Part shown: piece after piece, positions 53,749 through 61,914 of the stretch
Position numbering within the stretch: the first letter of the stretch is position 1
How the letters are laid out: every line of letters begins with the position of its first letter
Assembly (NCBI RefSeq): GCF_020524045.1
Contig: NZ_JAIVKL010000006.1
Coordinates: 186,001 to 250,000 of the forward strand
Reading direction: 5' to 3'
Source: Metabacillus litoralis
GTDB taxonomy: Bacteria; Bacillota; Bacilli; Bacillales; Bacillaceae
DNA: 64,000 bases
Program-made: the position numbers and the translations under genes
The notes under the pieces: generated by a model
Databases searched by the model: none
What the model saw: only the letters and a program-made list of their open reading frames with translations
What the model was told of the DNA's origin: nothing

Positions 53749-54409
53749 GAAAGAATGGCGCGTGCTACTTGAAAATCAAGGGAATAAAGAATACTTTGTT
53801 AATTTAATGAAATTTTTAGAAGAAGAATATCAGCAACACACAATATTTCCTAGGCAAGAGGATATCTTTCGTGCTTTAAATATGACAAGTTACCACTCAA
53901 CCAAGGCTGTCATTTTAGGTCAAGATCCATACCATGGTGAAGGACAAGCACAGGGTTTGAGTTTTTCTGTTTCTCCTAGTGTGAAAGTTCCACCATCGTT
54001 ACGAAATATTTTTATTGAATTAAAAGATGACCTTGGCTGTTCTACACCTCATAGCGGCTCATTAAAAAAGTGGTCAGAAGAAGGGGTGCTTCTTTTAAAT
54101 ACTGTTTTAACGGTTAGAAAAGGAGAGCCTAATTCACATAAAGGAAAAGGCTGGGAACAGTTTTCAGATGAAGTGATTAGGTTATTAAATGAACGAGTTG
54201 AACCACTAGTATTTATTTTGTGGGGTAAGCATGCTCAACAAAAGAAACACCTGATTACTTCACCACAGCATTTAATTATTGAATCTCCACACCCAAGTCC
54301 TTTTGCAGCAAGAAAAGGCTTTTTTGGAAGTAAGCCATTTTCAAAAACGAATGATTTTCTGAGGGAAAATCATACTGGTGAAATTGATTGGTGTTTAATG
54401 GATGTTTGA
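53732..54409 (+). CDS. ung: Uracil-DNA glycosylase
   Basis: A 225-residue family 1 UDG that removes uracil from DNA. The water-activating motif GQDPYHG includes Asp65, and SPHPSPFAA is the minor-groove intercalation loop. LLLNTVLTV and FILWGKHAQ are the uracil-recognition segments. TTGGAGG precedes the ATG inside the end of ywdF. Length matches Bacillus Ung. Confidence 0.95.
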   Translation: MFHQIEKEWRVLLENQGNKEYFVNLMKFLEEEYQQHTIFPRQEDIFRALNMTSYHSTKAVILGQDPYHGEGQAQGLSFSVSPSVKVPPSLRNIFIELKDDLGCSTPHSGSLKKWSEEGVLLLNTVLTVRKGEPNSHKGKGWEQFSDEVIRLLNERVEPLVFILWGKHAQQKKHLITSPQHLIIESPHPSPFAARKGFFGSKPFSKTNDFLRENHTGEIDWCLMDV

Positions 54410-54447
54410 AGTAGGTAAAGGAAATGATTTAAAAGGAGTAATCATAC

Positions 54448-54618
54448 ATGAGTGAGACACCAATAAATTGCATAAAGTGTAAGCATTTTTATGTAACATG
54501 GGATTCTAAATTTCCTAATGGCTGTCGTGCATATGGTTTTAAATCGGCAAACAGACCAGCGATTATGGTGAAAAAATCATCAGGAATGTCATGCTTAAAA
54601 TATGAGCTAAAAAAGTAA
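54448..54618 (+). CDS. Small four-cysteine protein downstream of ung
   Basis: A 56-residue frame with AAAAGGAG before its ATG. It reads MSETPINCIKCKHFYVTWDS, then PNGCRAYGFKS and ending SSGMSCLKYELKK. The cysteines occur as C-x2-C, GC and C, a layout expected of a small zinc-binding or treble-clef-like fold, and the aromatic and basic residues are compatible with nucleic acid binding. It sits 38 bases after ung and 29 before ywdI in the same direction. Function unknown; coupling to DNA repair is inferred from position. Confidence 0.75.
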   Translation: MSETPINCIKCKHFYVTWDSKFPNGCRAYGFKSANRPAIMVKKSSGMSCLKYELKK

Positions 54619-54647
54619 AACAGTTATATAACTTGGAGGAACGTTAA

Positions 54648-54962
54648 GTGAATATACATGTCTCAAAAATTTTAACAAAAATGCAAGACGAAATAGACAA
54701 GGCAAAAAATAGCGATTTAGAACATAATATAAAAGAGCATATTATGATTATACAATCACTGTGTGACTTGATTGTTGAAAACAAATCAAAGGCCCAAACA
54801 CCAACACAACTATCTTCACCTATTTCTAGTGAAATCAGCCCTACAGAACTTCAAAAAATGATGGGTAATATTCCAACTGTTGCTAAACAAAAACCTGGTA
54901 CAGAAAAGTCTTCTACTTACAAGGATGAAGAAGCAAATGGTCATTCGCTATTTGATTTCTAA
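54648..54962 (+). CDS. ywdI: YwdI-like small protein
   Basis: A 104-residue protein with a GTG start after TTGGAGG. The first 50 residues are a helical hairpin (ISKILTKMQDEIDKAKNSDLEHNIKEHIMIIQSLCDLIVE); the rest is low-complexity and polar, ending HSLFDF. Position between ung and ywdK fits ywdI of B. subtilis. Function unknown. Confidence 0.7.
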   Translation: MNIHVSKILTKMQDEIDKAKNSDLEHNIKEHIMIIQSLCDLIVENKSKAQTPTQLSSPISSEISPTELQKMMGNIPTVAKQKPGTEKSSTYKDEEANGHSLFDF

Positions 54963-55090
54963 TTAGTTCTTTCGAAAGGGAAGATAGAAAGAAAGTATAT
55001 TTCCAAACAAAAGCAAACTCTCCATAGAAAACCATCATAATCTCACCTAATCAGGACACAATGATAGTAATATTGTGAGGAGGTTAGGAA

Positions 55091-55390
55091 ATGGTATTTG
55101 ATGATTTATTTGATGTAGCAAGAGGAAGATCTTTTATGGGCTTATACAATGATGCTTCAGGATCAAAAATAGCCCAAGATCGTTATGATGTTTACGTTAA
55201 TGAAGATTTTATTGGACAGAAATTTTTATTAACAGCACAAGAATCTGTTCAAGACATAGATGATTTCCTGAAAAATGAAGGAATCAATCAATTTGAATCT
55301 TTTGTTGATGGAGATCACTATTATATAAAAGCTGGAGAAAACAAACATAAAGTAGAAGATGTTCTTAAAGTATATTTACAAAATCGTTAA
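55091..55390 (+). CDS. Hypothetical protein, 99 residues
   Basis: A 99-residue soluble protein with TGAGGAGG before the ATG. It starts MVFDDLFDVARGRSFMGLYN and contains alternating strand/helix segments (YDVYVNEDFIGQKFLLTAQ, DDFLKNEGI, HYYIKAGENKHKVEDVLKVYL). It looks like a compact alpha-beta fold. No family recognised. It stands alone, 128 bases after ywdI and 217 before ywdK. Confidence 0.65.
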   Translation: MVFDDLFDVARGRSFMGLYNDASGSKIAQDRYDVYVNEDFIGQKFLLTAQESVQDIDDFLKNEGINQFESFVDGDHYYIKAGENKHKVEDVLKVYLQNR

Positions 55391-55607
55391 ATATGTGAAG
55401 GGCCATTTCAATGATATGGCTCTTTTTTATAGGTTAGAATAGGGTTTTGTCGTTATTCCTAGGAAACAAGGATTTGAAGAAAGCCTATTCCGGTACATTG
55501 TATTCCTACTGCTTAAGCTGCTTTTCTAAATAATAAGTTGAAAATCAATTGATGTAAGGTAAGATGTAAGAGTAGAGATTTGAAGGACAAGGAGAGTGTG
55601 AATAAAC

Positions 55608-55979
55608 ATGAAGCTTTTTTTAATTTTAGGTGCGATTAATGGCTTTTTAGCTGTTGCTTTGGGGGCATTTGGTGCACATGGATTAGAAGGTAAAATTCCA
55701 GAGAAATACATAAAAACTTGGCAAACGGGTGTAACGTATCAAATGTTTCATGCAGGTGGCTTATTTGTTATCGCTTTTTTAATAGATAAGCTTGGAAATA
55801 TTGGCTTATTAACTACAGCAGGATGGCTCTTTTTAATCGGAATGATCTTGTTTTCAGGAAGTTTATATGTATTGAGTGTGACGCAAATAAGCATCTTAGG
55901 AGCGATCACACCCTTAGGTGGACTGGCATTCTTAGGTGGATGGTTATTACTTGGGTATGTTGCCCTGCGCTATTTATAA
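55608..55979 (+). CDS. ywdK: DUF423 family membrane protein (YwdK)
   Basis: A 123-residue protein with four hydrophobic segments. The opening FLILGAINGFLAVALGAFGAHGLEGKI and TGVTYQMFHAGGLFVIAFL are the DUF423 signature. Position before gerQ matches ywdK of B. subtilis. Function unknown. AAGGAGAG precedes the start. Confidence 0.88.
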   Translation: MKLFLILGAINGFLAVALGAFGAHGLEGKIPEKYIKTWQTGVTYQMFHAGGLFVIAFLIDKLGNIGLLTTAGWLFLIGMILFSGSLYVLSVTQISILGAITPLGGLAFLGGWLLLGYVALRYL

Positions 55980-55990
55980 ACATAGTAGGA

Positions 55991-56022
55991 AAAGGCTGAC
56001 TATTTTTTGTCAGCCTTTTTTT
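55991..56022 (+). terminator. ywdK terminator
   Basis: AAAGGCTGAC pairs with GTCAGCCTTT, followed by further T. It also faces the end of the reverse-strand gerQ, and the stem can work in both directions. Confidence 0.88.
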
Positions 56023-56117
56023 CTAGGTAAAATTATTTTCTATACTGTGGATAAGCACTTCATATCCAATCCAAACCACTAGCTCTTCGAGGGTTGGAAA
56101 GCACTTATGCTTTTCTA

Positions 56118-56591
56118 TTATCTTGGTTGGTAAGATGCCATTTGAAATTGGGGTTCGTATTGTAGCTCTTCATCAAATGTTACATAATCTAAGTATACCA
56201 TTAATAATAGGTAGCGCATGCCCGTTTGTGGGTCGCTTAGAATTAGGTGGTCACGACCAGCAGCTTCGATCACACCTTTAAATATTTTTGCATTCCACTC
56301 CCGATTATTTTCAAATGTCATATAAACAGTAGCGATTTTACCACGATTTAAGCGTAAAATATTCTCAATGTACGATTCCTCTAAAGGAAGCATACCTGGA
56401 ATGTTCTGAGCGATTCCTTGTTGCTGTGGAAACGGAGGCACTTGAAAACCTGGTTGAGCATATGTAGCATAAGGTTGGTAACCTACTCCTTGCTGCTGCA
56501 TTGGTTGTTGTTGGGGTACAGCTTGTTGAGTTCCTTGCACACCAGTCATATCATATCCGTAAGGTTGAGCTTGAAATCTTTTGTTAGCCAT
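56118..56591 (-). CDS. gerQ: Spore coat protein GerQ
   Basis: A 157-residue coat protein. The N-terminal 70 residues are rich in Gln, Pro, Gly and Tyr (AVPQQQPMQQQGVGYQPYAT), the part cross-linked by transglutaminase in B. subtilis. The conserved C-terminal domain spans about 75-150 (ESYIENILRLNRGKIATVYMTFENN...YLLLMVYLDYVTFDEEL). GerQ is needed to place the cortex lysin CwlJ in the coat. GGGAGG precedes the ATG. The gene directly upstream in the same direction is a decayed cwlJ, so its usual partner is missing from this locus. Confidence 0.92.
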   Translation of the reverse strand: MANKRFQAQPYGYDMTGVQGTQQAVPQQQPMQQQGVGYQPYATYAQPGFQVPPFPQQQGIAQNIPGMLPLEESYIENILRLNRGKIATVYMTFENNREWNAKIFKGVIEAAGRDHLILSDPQTGMRYLLLMVYLDYVTFDEELQYEPQFQMASYQPR

Positions 56592-56612
56592 TATAAAACC
56601 CTCCCTGAAAAT

Positions 56613-56979
56613 TTAATATACACCAGGACAATTTGCATGTTCTGGAGAGTAAAAACAATGTGATTTGTAGCGACCTGAATTCCATTGATTAAAGCATTGA
56701 GCAGGAAAGCTTCCAGAAGGTTTAAAGAACCATAAAGAATAGGATGCAGGATGATCCTTTTATCTCTTGAGAACTTGTCGTGCTAGTGGCTAATTCACTT
56801 TCACGAGCTCTTTGGTAAAAGTAACCCTTCTGTGTTGCTTCAAAGCCACCAGAACGAACACGATTCGCTCAGGTGTTGCCAACCATGAGCGTCCCAAGCT
56901 TACCTTCTCCCTAAGCTTCTGCACGGAGTAATCGTGCAAGTAGCTAAACTTCCTCTTTGATATAAGGAACAACCCCCAT
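56613..56979 (-). pseudogene. cwlJ: Decayed spore cortex hydrolase gene cwlJ
   Basis: On the reverse strand AGGTGAG precedes an ATG opening MGVVPYIKEEV, then a stop, LLARLLRAEA, a stop, GEGKLGTLMVGNT, a stop, and ANRVR. This follows the CwlJ/SleB (Hydrolase_2) start, with stops TAG, TAG and TGA. About 20 codons are then missing before SGGFEATQKGYFYQRARESE. A frameshift follows, and in another frame DHPASYSLWFFKPSG, PAQCFNQWNSG and RYKSHCFYSPEHANCPGVY complete the C-terminus. CwlJ normally degrades cortex during germination. Only 22 bases separate it from gerQ. The remaining part of the spacer (56980-57134) shows nothing else. Confidence 0.9.
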
Positions 56980-57134
56980 TTTCTCACCTACCTCTTAGGT
57001 TTAAGGTCATTGTTGTTTGGTAGTAGTAAGAGAGTAGAAGGAATTCCTTTCTTCAATCTTTGCTCATTCATACGTATGTGTAGGAAAAACAACTTATTCC
57101 ATTACTGAGAAAATTAATTAAGGAGATGGAAGAT

Positions 57135-57635
57135 TTGAGAGAAATTTCTTTTGAGAAAGTCACAGATAAATCAATACATATAGTGCAGGAAATTGTTCAT
57201 TCAAATAAGGAATATAATGTTCTCGAAAATGGTAAGGAATGTCGATCAATAAAGGAGTTAAAAGAGGAGTTTATCAATGGGTTCTCACATAGTTTTCTTA
57301 TTAAAGTTGGCTCTAATTATGTCGGCTTATTAGATTATTTAGAAGAAAATCCTAAGGATCATTTTCCGTGGCTTGGTTTATTAATGATAAGAAAATCTGA
57401 GCAAGGAAAAGGGTATGCAAAGAGTGCGTATGATTTATATGAAGAACGAATGAGGCGCACTGGAAAGTCAGCCATTCGTCTTGGAGTGTTGAAGGAAAAC
57501 AAGAAATCAAAGAAATTTTGGGAAAACAGAGGTTTTAGTTATTTTGAAACTAAGCCTTTCCGTAACGGAAAAGAAGTCGATGTTTATCAAAGGCTCTTTT
57601 CTGAACGATTGTTGCTATGTAACCAACATTTATAG
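57135..57635 (+). CDS. GNAT family N-acetyltransferase with repeat-altered C-terminus
   Basis: A 166-residue acetyltransferase. The acetyl-CoA-binding motif A is GLLMIRKSEQGKGYAKSAYDLYEERM, followed by IRLGVLKENKKSKKFWENRGFSYFE (motif B). The start TTG at 57135 is nine bases after AAGGAG; an ATG at 57126 lies against it. From codon 153 the frame runs into a 162-bp repeat, which supplies the last 14 residues ([14 protein letters not shown]) and the stop. Removing the repeat and one duplicated 8-mer restores VYQKNIMNKEL then a stop. The change lies beyond the core fold, so activity may persist. Substrate unknown. Confidence 0.82.
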   Translation: MREISFEKVTDKSIHIVQEIVHSNKEYNVLENGKECRSIKELKEEFINGFSHSFLIKVGSNYVGLLDYLEENPKDHFPWLGLLMIRKSEQGKGYAKSAYDLYEERMRRTGKSAIRLGVLKENKKSKKFWENRGFSYFETKPFRNGKEVDVYQRLFSERLLLCNQHL

Positions 57636-57753
57636 TGAAAGCAGTGTTTTTTCACTATAAGGATACTATTTTATGAAGAAAAGATGCCACTAGACTTAAT
57701 ACAGTGCTGATTTCTTCAGGTATTTTAAAGCAACAAAGTTTGCGAAAACAGCC
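57592..57753 (-). mobile_element. MITE-like repeat inserted in the end of the GNAT gene
   Basis: 162 bp in reverse orientation, flanked by the exact duplication TTATCAAA (57584-57591 and 57754-57761). It falls between codons for Gln and Lys of the ancestral reading frame and replaces the C-terminus. Confidence 0.94.
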
Positions 57754-57892
57754 TTATCAAAAAAACATCATGAATAAAGAGCTTTAACGAATTCGATCAA
57801 ACACATGCTTCCTTAACACCCGAAAAAGTACAGTCTCTAGATCGATATCGTTATAATGAAATTAAAAATCACAATCTATGAAGAATTTAGCT

Positions 57893-57951
57893 AAAAAAGA
57901 TGACTCATAGGCAGGATCAATTCCACTTAGAACAGTCCCTGCTGAGTCATC
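57893..57951 (-). terminator. hemQ terminator
   Basis: GATGACTCA pairs with TGAGTCATC, extended by GCAGG/CCTGC. On the reverse strand it is followed by six T. It lies about 14 bases after the hemQ stop. Confidence 0.8.
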
Positions 57952-57964
57952 ACACATAAAGTCA

Positions 57965-58717
57965 TTATTTTACATGAAAGAAAGAATGTAGCTTAGATGA
58001 GCTTAGTAGGTTTCCTACAAAAAATGAACCAAACTCTCCATAGCGTGCACTTACTTCATCAAAACGCATTTCATATACAAGCTTTTTGAATTGAAGCACA
58101 TCATCTGCAAAAAGTGTAACACCCCACTCGTAATCATCAAAGCCTACAGAGCCAGTAATTATTTGCTTTACTTTTCCTGCATAAGAACGACCAATTAAAC
58201 CATGGCTTCTCATCATTTCTTTACGTTCATCCATAGAAAGCATATACCAATTATCATTACCTTGGCGACGCTTATCCATTGGATAGAAACAAGAATATTT
58301 TGATTGAGGTAGCTTAGGATATAGTCTTGAACGAATATGTGGGTTTTGATATGGATCTTCATTGCTCTCTCCAGCTAAATAGTTACTTAGCTCAACAACT
58401 GATACATAAGAGTATGTAGGGATTGTGAATTCGGCAAGCTTTGTTTTATTAAACTCAAGTTCAATTTCATTAAGCTCTTCCATAGTCGGACGCAAAATCA
58501 TCATCATAAAATCTGCTTTTTGACCAACAACTGAATAAATAGCATGAGATCCTTGCTCAGCATCTTCTGTTGTGTTCCATTTTTCTAGCAATCCTAAAAA
58601 TTCATGAATCGCAGCTTGGCGTTCATCGCTCGTTAAAAGCTTCCAAGCAGACCAATCTATTGAACGAAAATCATGTAAACAATACCAACCATCAAGCGTT
58701 TGTGCTGCTTCACTCAT
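57965..58717 (-). CDS. hemQ: Coproheme decarboxylase HemQ (YwfI)
   Basis: A 250-residue chlorite dismutase-family enzyme that converts coproheme to protoheme in the Gram-positive haem pathway. Tyr145 in CFYPMDKRR is the radical-forming residue, and His172 in RSHGLIGR is the proximal haem ligand. [11 protein letters not shown] and [36 protein letters not shown] complete the signature. TTAGGAGTGA precedes the ATG. In B. subtilis it is likewise next to pta, divergently read. Confidence 0.93.
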   Translation of the reverse strand: MSEAAQTLDGWYCLHDFRSIDWSAWKLLTSDERQAAIHEFLGLLEKWNTTEDAEQGSHAIYSVVGQKADFMMMILRPTMEELNEIELEFNKTKLAEFTIPTYSYVSVVELSNYLAGESNEDPYQNPHIRSRLYPKLPQSKYSCFYPMDKRRQGNDNWYMLSMDERKEMMRSHGLIGRSYAGKVKQIITGSVGFDDYEWGVTLFADDVLQFKKLVYEMRFDEVSARYGEFGSFFVGNLLSSSKLHSFFHVK

Positions 58718-58881
58718 ATATATTCACTCCTAATTAATATTCTTTAAATCCACTTTTACTATATCATAGTTTGTCCATACATCTCTGTGAATAAAACTTG
58801 AAAGTTATAAGGGTGTATCTAAGTCTATCTACCTTTGTAAAATAGTTGATATTTTATAGGATGCTTTCGTTTGCTTATGTC

Positions 58882-59129
58882 ATGTGCGTCATCGGCTTGA
58901 TGATTAGCTCGATGACGGACATTTCCACATGCTACCTTCACGCTCATGTCCGTCATCAGCTTAATGACGGACATTTGCGCAAGCATTCTTCATGCTCATG
59001 TCCGTCATCAGCTTAATGACGGACATTTCCGCATGCTTTCTTCACGCTCATGTCCGTCATCTGCTTAATGACGGACATTTGCGCAAGCATTCTTCACGCT
59101 CATGTCCGTCATCAGCTCGATGACGAGAC
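58882..59129. repeat. Array of palindromes at a 52-bp period
   Basis: Three near-identical 29-bp palindromes with arms ATGTCCGTCAT and ATGACGGACAT begin at 58946, 58998 and 59050. Degenerate copies lie on each side (58882-58922 and 59102-59129). All are separated by 23-bp spacers. The spacers are alike and come in two alternating types, TTGCGCAAGC... and TTCCGCATGC..., so this is a tandem repeat with a two-unit (104-bp) higher order rather than a CRISPR. Each palindrome would form a strong 11-bp hairpin in RNA or DNA. It occupies the hemQ-pta spacer, outside any gene. Confidence 0.9.
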
Positions 59130-59331
59130 TATTAAATACAACTAAATATGTCCTTTAATCCACCTTGATCATTCGTTTATACGATAATTTACACGAAATA
59201 AACATCAATAAGAGTAACTTTACATTTTTTGGTGAAATATATAAGTGATAATGAATGAAATTAACCACAATCTAGAGTAAATAATACTTTTCAGTTTATT
59301 TTGAAATTTAAGACTTTATTATGTAAGCGTT

Positions 59332-59387
59332 ATTAGCTATTTGTATTGTTTGAAATTACAAATAAGTGGAGTATTCTAGTGGTAGAA
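59332..59387 (+). promoter_or_regulatory. pta promoter with activating cre site
   Basis: TTGAAA (59360-59365) and TATTCT (59382-59387), 16 bases apart, form a SigA promoter. TGTAAGCGTTATTA at 59332-59345 matches the CcpA cre except at one fixed base. Its centre is about 55 bases before the expected start site, the position from which CcpA activates pta in B. subtilis. Confidence 0.65.
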
Positions 59388-59421
59388 GGGTATTCACATA
59401 CCAAATGAAGGAGGTTTTTTT

Positions 59422-60390
59422 GTGTCAGATTTATTTGCGACATTAAAAGAAAAAGTGAGCGGTCAACAAGTGAAGATTGTTTTCCCAGAAGGATTAGATG
59501 AAAGAATTTTAACAGCTGTTAACCGATTAGCTGGAGAAGGTATTTTACAGCCTATTGTTATTGGTAATCAACAAGAGGTAACAAACAAAGCAAATGAGTT
59601 TAATTTAACATTAGATGGTGTAGAAGTATTAGATCCTCATACATATCCGGAGATGGACCAACTTGTAGCAGCTTTTGTTGAGCGACGTAAAGGAAAAGCA
59701 ACAGAAGAAGATGCACGTAAAATTCTTTTAGATGAGAATTACTTTGGAACGATGTTGGTTCATCTTGGGAAGGCACATGGCCTTGTAAGTGGTGCTGTGC
59801 ATTCGACAGCTGACACAGTGCGCCCAGCTTTACAGATTATCAAAACAAAAGAAGGAATTAAAAAGACTTCTGGTGTGTTTATCATGGTTCGTGGTGATGA
59901 AAAATATGTTTTTGCTGATTGTGCAATTAATATTTCACCAGAAGCCCAAGATCTTGCAGAAATTGCTATAGCAAGCGCGGAAACAGCGAAAATGTTTAAT
60001 ATTGATCCACGTGTAGCGATGTTAAGCTTTTCAACAAAAGGTTCAGCAAAATCTCCAGAAACAGAAAGAGTTTCAAACGCAGTTGAAATCGCAAAACAAC
60101 TTAATCCAACGATTACTCTTGATGGGGAGTTCCAATTTGATGCAGCATTTGTACCATCAGTAGCTGAAAAGAAAGCACCTGGATCTGTTATAAAAGGTGA
60201 TGCAAATATTTTCGTATTCCCAAGCCTTGAGGCAGGTAACATCGGTTACAAAATTGCCCAACGTTTAGGTAACTTTGAAGCAGTAGGACCAATTTTACAA
60301 GGATTAAACAAACCAGTAAATGACTTATCACGTGGCTGTAATGCAGAAGATGTTTATAAACTTGCATTAATTACTGCAGCTCAAGCTTAA
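59422..60390 (+). CDS. pta: Phosphate acetyltransferase
   Basis: A 322-residue enzyme converting acetyl-CoA and phosphate to acetyl phosphate. IVFPEGLDERILTAVNRL opens the fold. MLVHLGKAHGLVSGAVHSTADTVRPALQII and VAMLSFSTKGSAKSPETERVSNA are conserved PTA motifs, and LDGEFQFDAAFVP with GDANIFVFPSLEAGNIGYKIAQRLG form the active-site region. The GTG start lies eight bases after AAGGAGG. It works in overflow metabolism with acetate kinase. A carbon-catabolite activation site lies upstream. Confidence 0.95.
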   Translation: MSDLFATLKEKVSGQQVKIVFPEGLDERILTAVNRLAGEGILQPIVIGNQQEVTNKANEFNLTLDGVEVLDPHTYPEMDQLVAAFVERRKGKATEEDARKILLDENYFGTMLVHLGKAHGLVSGAVHSTADTVRPALQIIKTKEGIKKTSGVFIMVRGDEKYVFADCAINISPEAQDLAEIAIASAETAKMFNIDPRVAMLSFSTKGSAKSPETERVSNAVEIAKQLNPTITLDGEFQFDAAFVPSVAEKKAPGSVIKGDANIFVFPSLEAGNIGYKIAQRLGNFEAVGPILQGLNKPVNDLSRGCNAEDVYKLALITAAQA

Positions 60391-60422
60391 AATATAAAAC
60401 AAGGGATCAGACCCAAAATGCA

Positions 60423-60500
60423 TGCGGAAGCAGCGGAATAGGTGAGACTTATATAGGCGAACAGCTATGAAAAGGCTCACCCCCGGCTGCCTTGCGGATA
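60423..60500. repeat. Degraded GC-rich dispersed element
   Basis: GCGGAAGCAGC at the left and GCTGCCTTGCGG at the right are inverted, with GGTGAGACTTATATAGGCG and GGCTCACCCCCGG within. It is a decayed relative of the 12-13-kb and 61-kb elements. Confidence 0.5.
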
Positions 60501-60608
60501 AACATTAATCTAAATAGAAAATCAATATTGCTTTATGACCCTCTACCATAACTCTTCGTAAATGATATAATGAGATAATTATTTTGTTAATTTTGTTAGG
60601 AGTAAAAT

Positions 60609-61463
60609 ATGAATATGTTAATCTCTTCTGCTTCATTAATTCATCAACCACAATGGCGTTTTATCGATCATTCAAGTTTAGGTCCACAATTTGATGCACA
60701 ACATTCTTTTGCCATTGATGATACATTATGTGCGAGTGTTGGAAAAACAGATTCCCCTGCCATTGCAAGAACATGGGTTCATCACGATACGATTGTGCTA
60801 GGTATCCAAGACACAAAGCTTCCGTTTTTAAAAGATGGAGTAGAATTCCTGAAAAGCAGTGGCTACCACGTAATTGTTCGTAATTCAGGAGGACTTGCTG
60901 TTGTTTTAGATAAGAATGTTTTAAATCTATCACTTATCTTTCCAGATAGCGAAAAGGGTATTGATATTAATCGAGGATATGATGCGATGCTAGATTTAAT
61001 TAAATATATGCTTAAAAGTCATGGAGCAAGAATTGAAGCACGCGAGATTCACGGCTCATATTGTCCTGGTAGCTATGATTTGAGTATAGATGGAAGGAAA
61101 TTTGCAGGCATATCTCAAAGAAGACTTCGAGGAGGTATCGCTGTTCAAATTTACCTATGTGTCACTGGAAGCGGAGAAGAAAGAGCAGATTTAATCAGAC
61201 AATTTTATGAGTTATCGTTAAAAGATGCTACAACAAAGTTCACTTTTCCGTTAATAAAACCTAATACAATGTCATCTCTAGGAGATTTACTTCAACTAGA
61301 GTTAACGGTTGAAAAGCTTTTGCTAGATCTTTTACTAACATTAAAGGATCACAGTGAAACAATCATTTCATCCTCATTAACTCCAGAAGAACAGTTGCTT
61401 TTCCAACAAAACCTAATAAGAATGAATGACCGGAATGATAAAGTTTTCTCAAAGTTTGAGTAA
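60609..61463 (+). CDS. lipL: Octanoyl-[GcvH]:protein N-octanoyltransferase LipL (YwfL)
   Basis: A 284-residue amidotransferase of the BPL/LplA/LipB fold that moves octanoate from GcvH to E2 lipoyl domains. Cys152 in [13 protein letters not shown] is the acyl-thioester residue, and Lys164 in [12 protein letters not shown] binds the carboxyl group. [21 protein letters not shown] is the substrate-binding core. TTAGGAG precedes the ATG. Order pta-lipL matches ywfJ-ywfL of B. subtilis. Confidence 0.92.
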   Translation: MNMLISSASLIHQPQWRFIDHSSLGPQFDAQHSFAIDDTLCASVGKTDSPAIARTWVHHDTIVLGIQDTKLPFLKDGVEFLKSSGYHVIVRNSGGLAVVLDKNVLNLSLIFPDSEKGIDINRGYDAMLDLIKYMLKSHGARIEAREIHGSYCPGSYDLSIDGRKFAGISQRRLRGGIAVQIYLCVTGSGEERADLIRQFYELSLKDATTKFTFPLIKPNTMSSLGDLLQLELTVEKLLLDLLLTLKDHSETIISSSLTPEEQLLFQQNLIRMNDRNDKVFSKFE

Positions 61464-61502
61464 AGAGTCAGTGATGTCTATTGTGACAATTGACTCTTTT
61501 TT
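61463..61502 (+). terminator. lipL terminator
   Basis: AGAGTCA pairs with TGACTCT, with further inner pairing TGTC/GACA, followed by six T. Confidence 0.8.
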
Positions 61503-61505
61503 AGG

Positions 61506-61877
61506 TTTTCTTTTCTGAAAGATTGTTACTAATTTACACAATCTATTTTAAAGGCTCTGTTAAACCTTGTTGTTGATTTCCGTTACAGGCATTCGCTTTC
61601 CCGGGAAAAAAGTACCTTTTTTCCTAGGTCCGGGAGCCTCCTCGGCGCAAGCGCCTGTGGGGTCTCCCTTTGACACGCTTCTCTAAGCAGGAGTCTCATG
61701 CCTTTCACTCCAATCAACAAAGTGTTAAAAATTAAAATTATGCTTTAACAAAGCCAATTAAAAAACAAAATTATTATCGTATAAAAAGTATTTTCCTAGG
61801 AGAAAAAGATGCTACTAGACATTATATCAGCGTTGTTCATTCAGTTTCTAAATACAACAAAGCTTACGAAAATAGCC
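61506..61877 (-). mobile_element. MITE-like repeat interrupted by a GC-rich element
   Basis: The left end TCTTTTCTGAAAGATTG and right end AGCTTACGAAAATAGCC, with the inner AAAAGATGCTACTAGAC, match the 162-bp family in reverse orientation. The insert at 61553-61755 splits it. The outer three bases at the left are diverged. Confidence 0.8.
61553..61755 (+). mobile_element. GC-rich element with GGCTYTGTTAAA ends
   Basis: A 203-bp element with inverted ends GGCTCTGTTAAACC and GGCTTTGTTAAAGC (complement). The core holds GCTTTCCCGGG, GCCTCCTCGGCGC, CTGTGGGGTCTCC and GCAGGAGTCTCA. The flanks ATTTTAAA and AATTAAAA agree at six of eight. It lies within a MITE and is thus the younger insertion. Confidence 0.75.
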
Positions 61878-61914
61878 TTTGTTCGTATCCTAGAAGAGTA
61901 GGCTGATGCAGCTA

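Noticed and set aside
56790-56987. A 65-codon reverse frame
   Set aside because: It overlaps the cwlJ remnant in another frame; the homologous reading is the broken one.
58946-59101. CRISPR array
   Set aside because: The 29-bp repeats and 23-bp spacers have the right look, but spacers are homologous and alternate between two types, repeats are almost perfect palindromes, and no cas gene is nearby.
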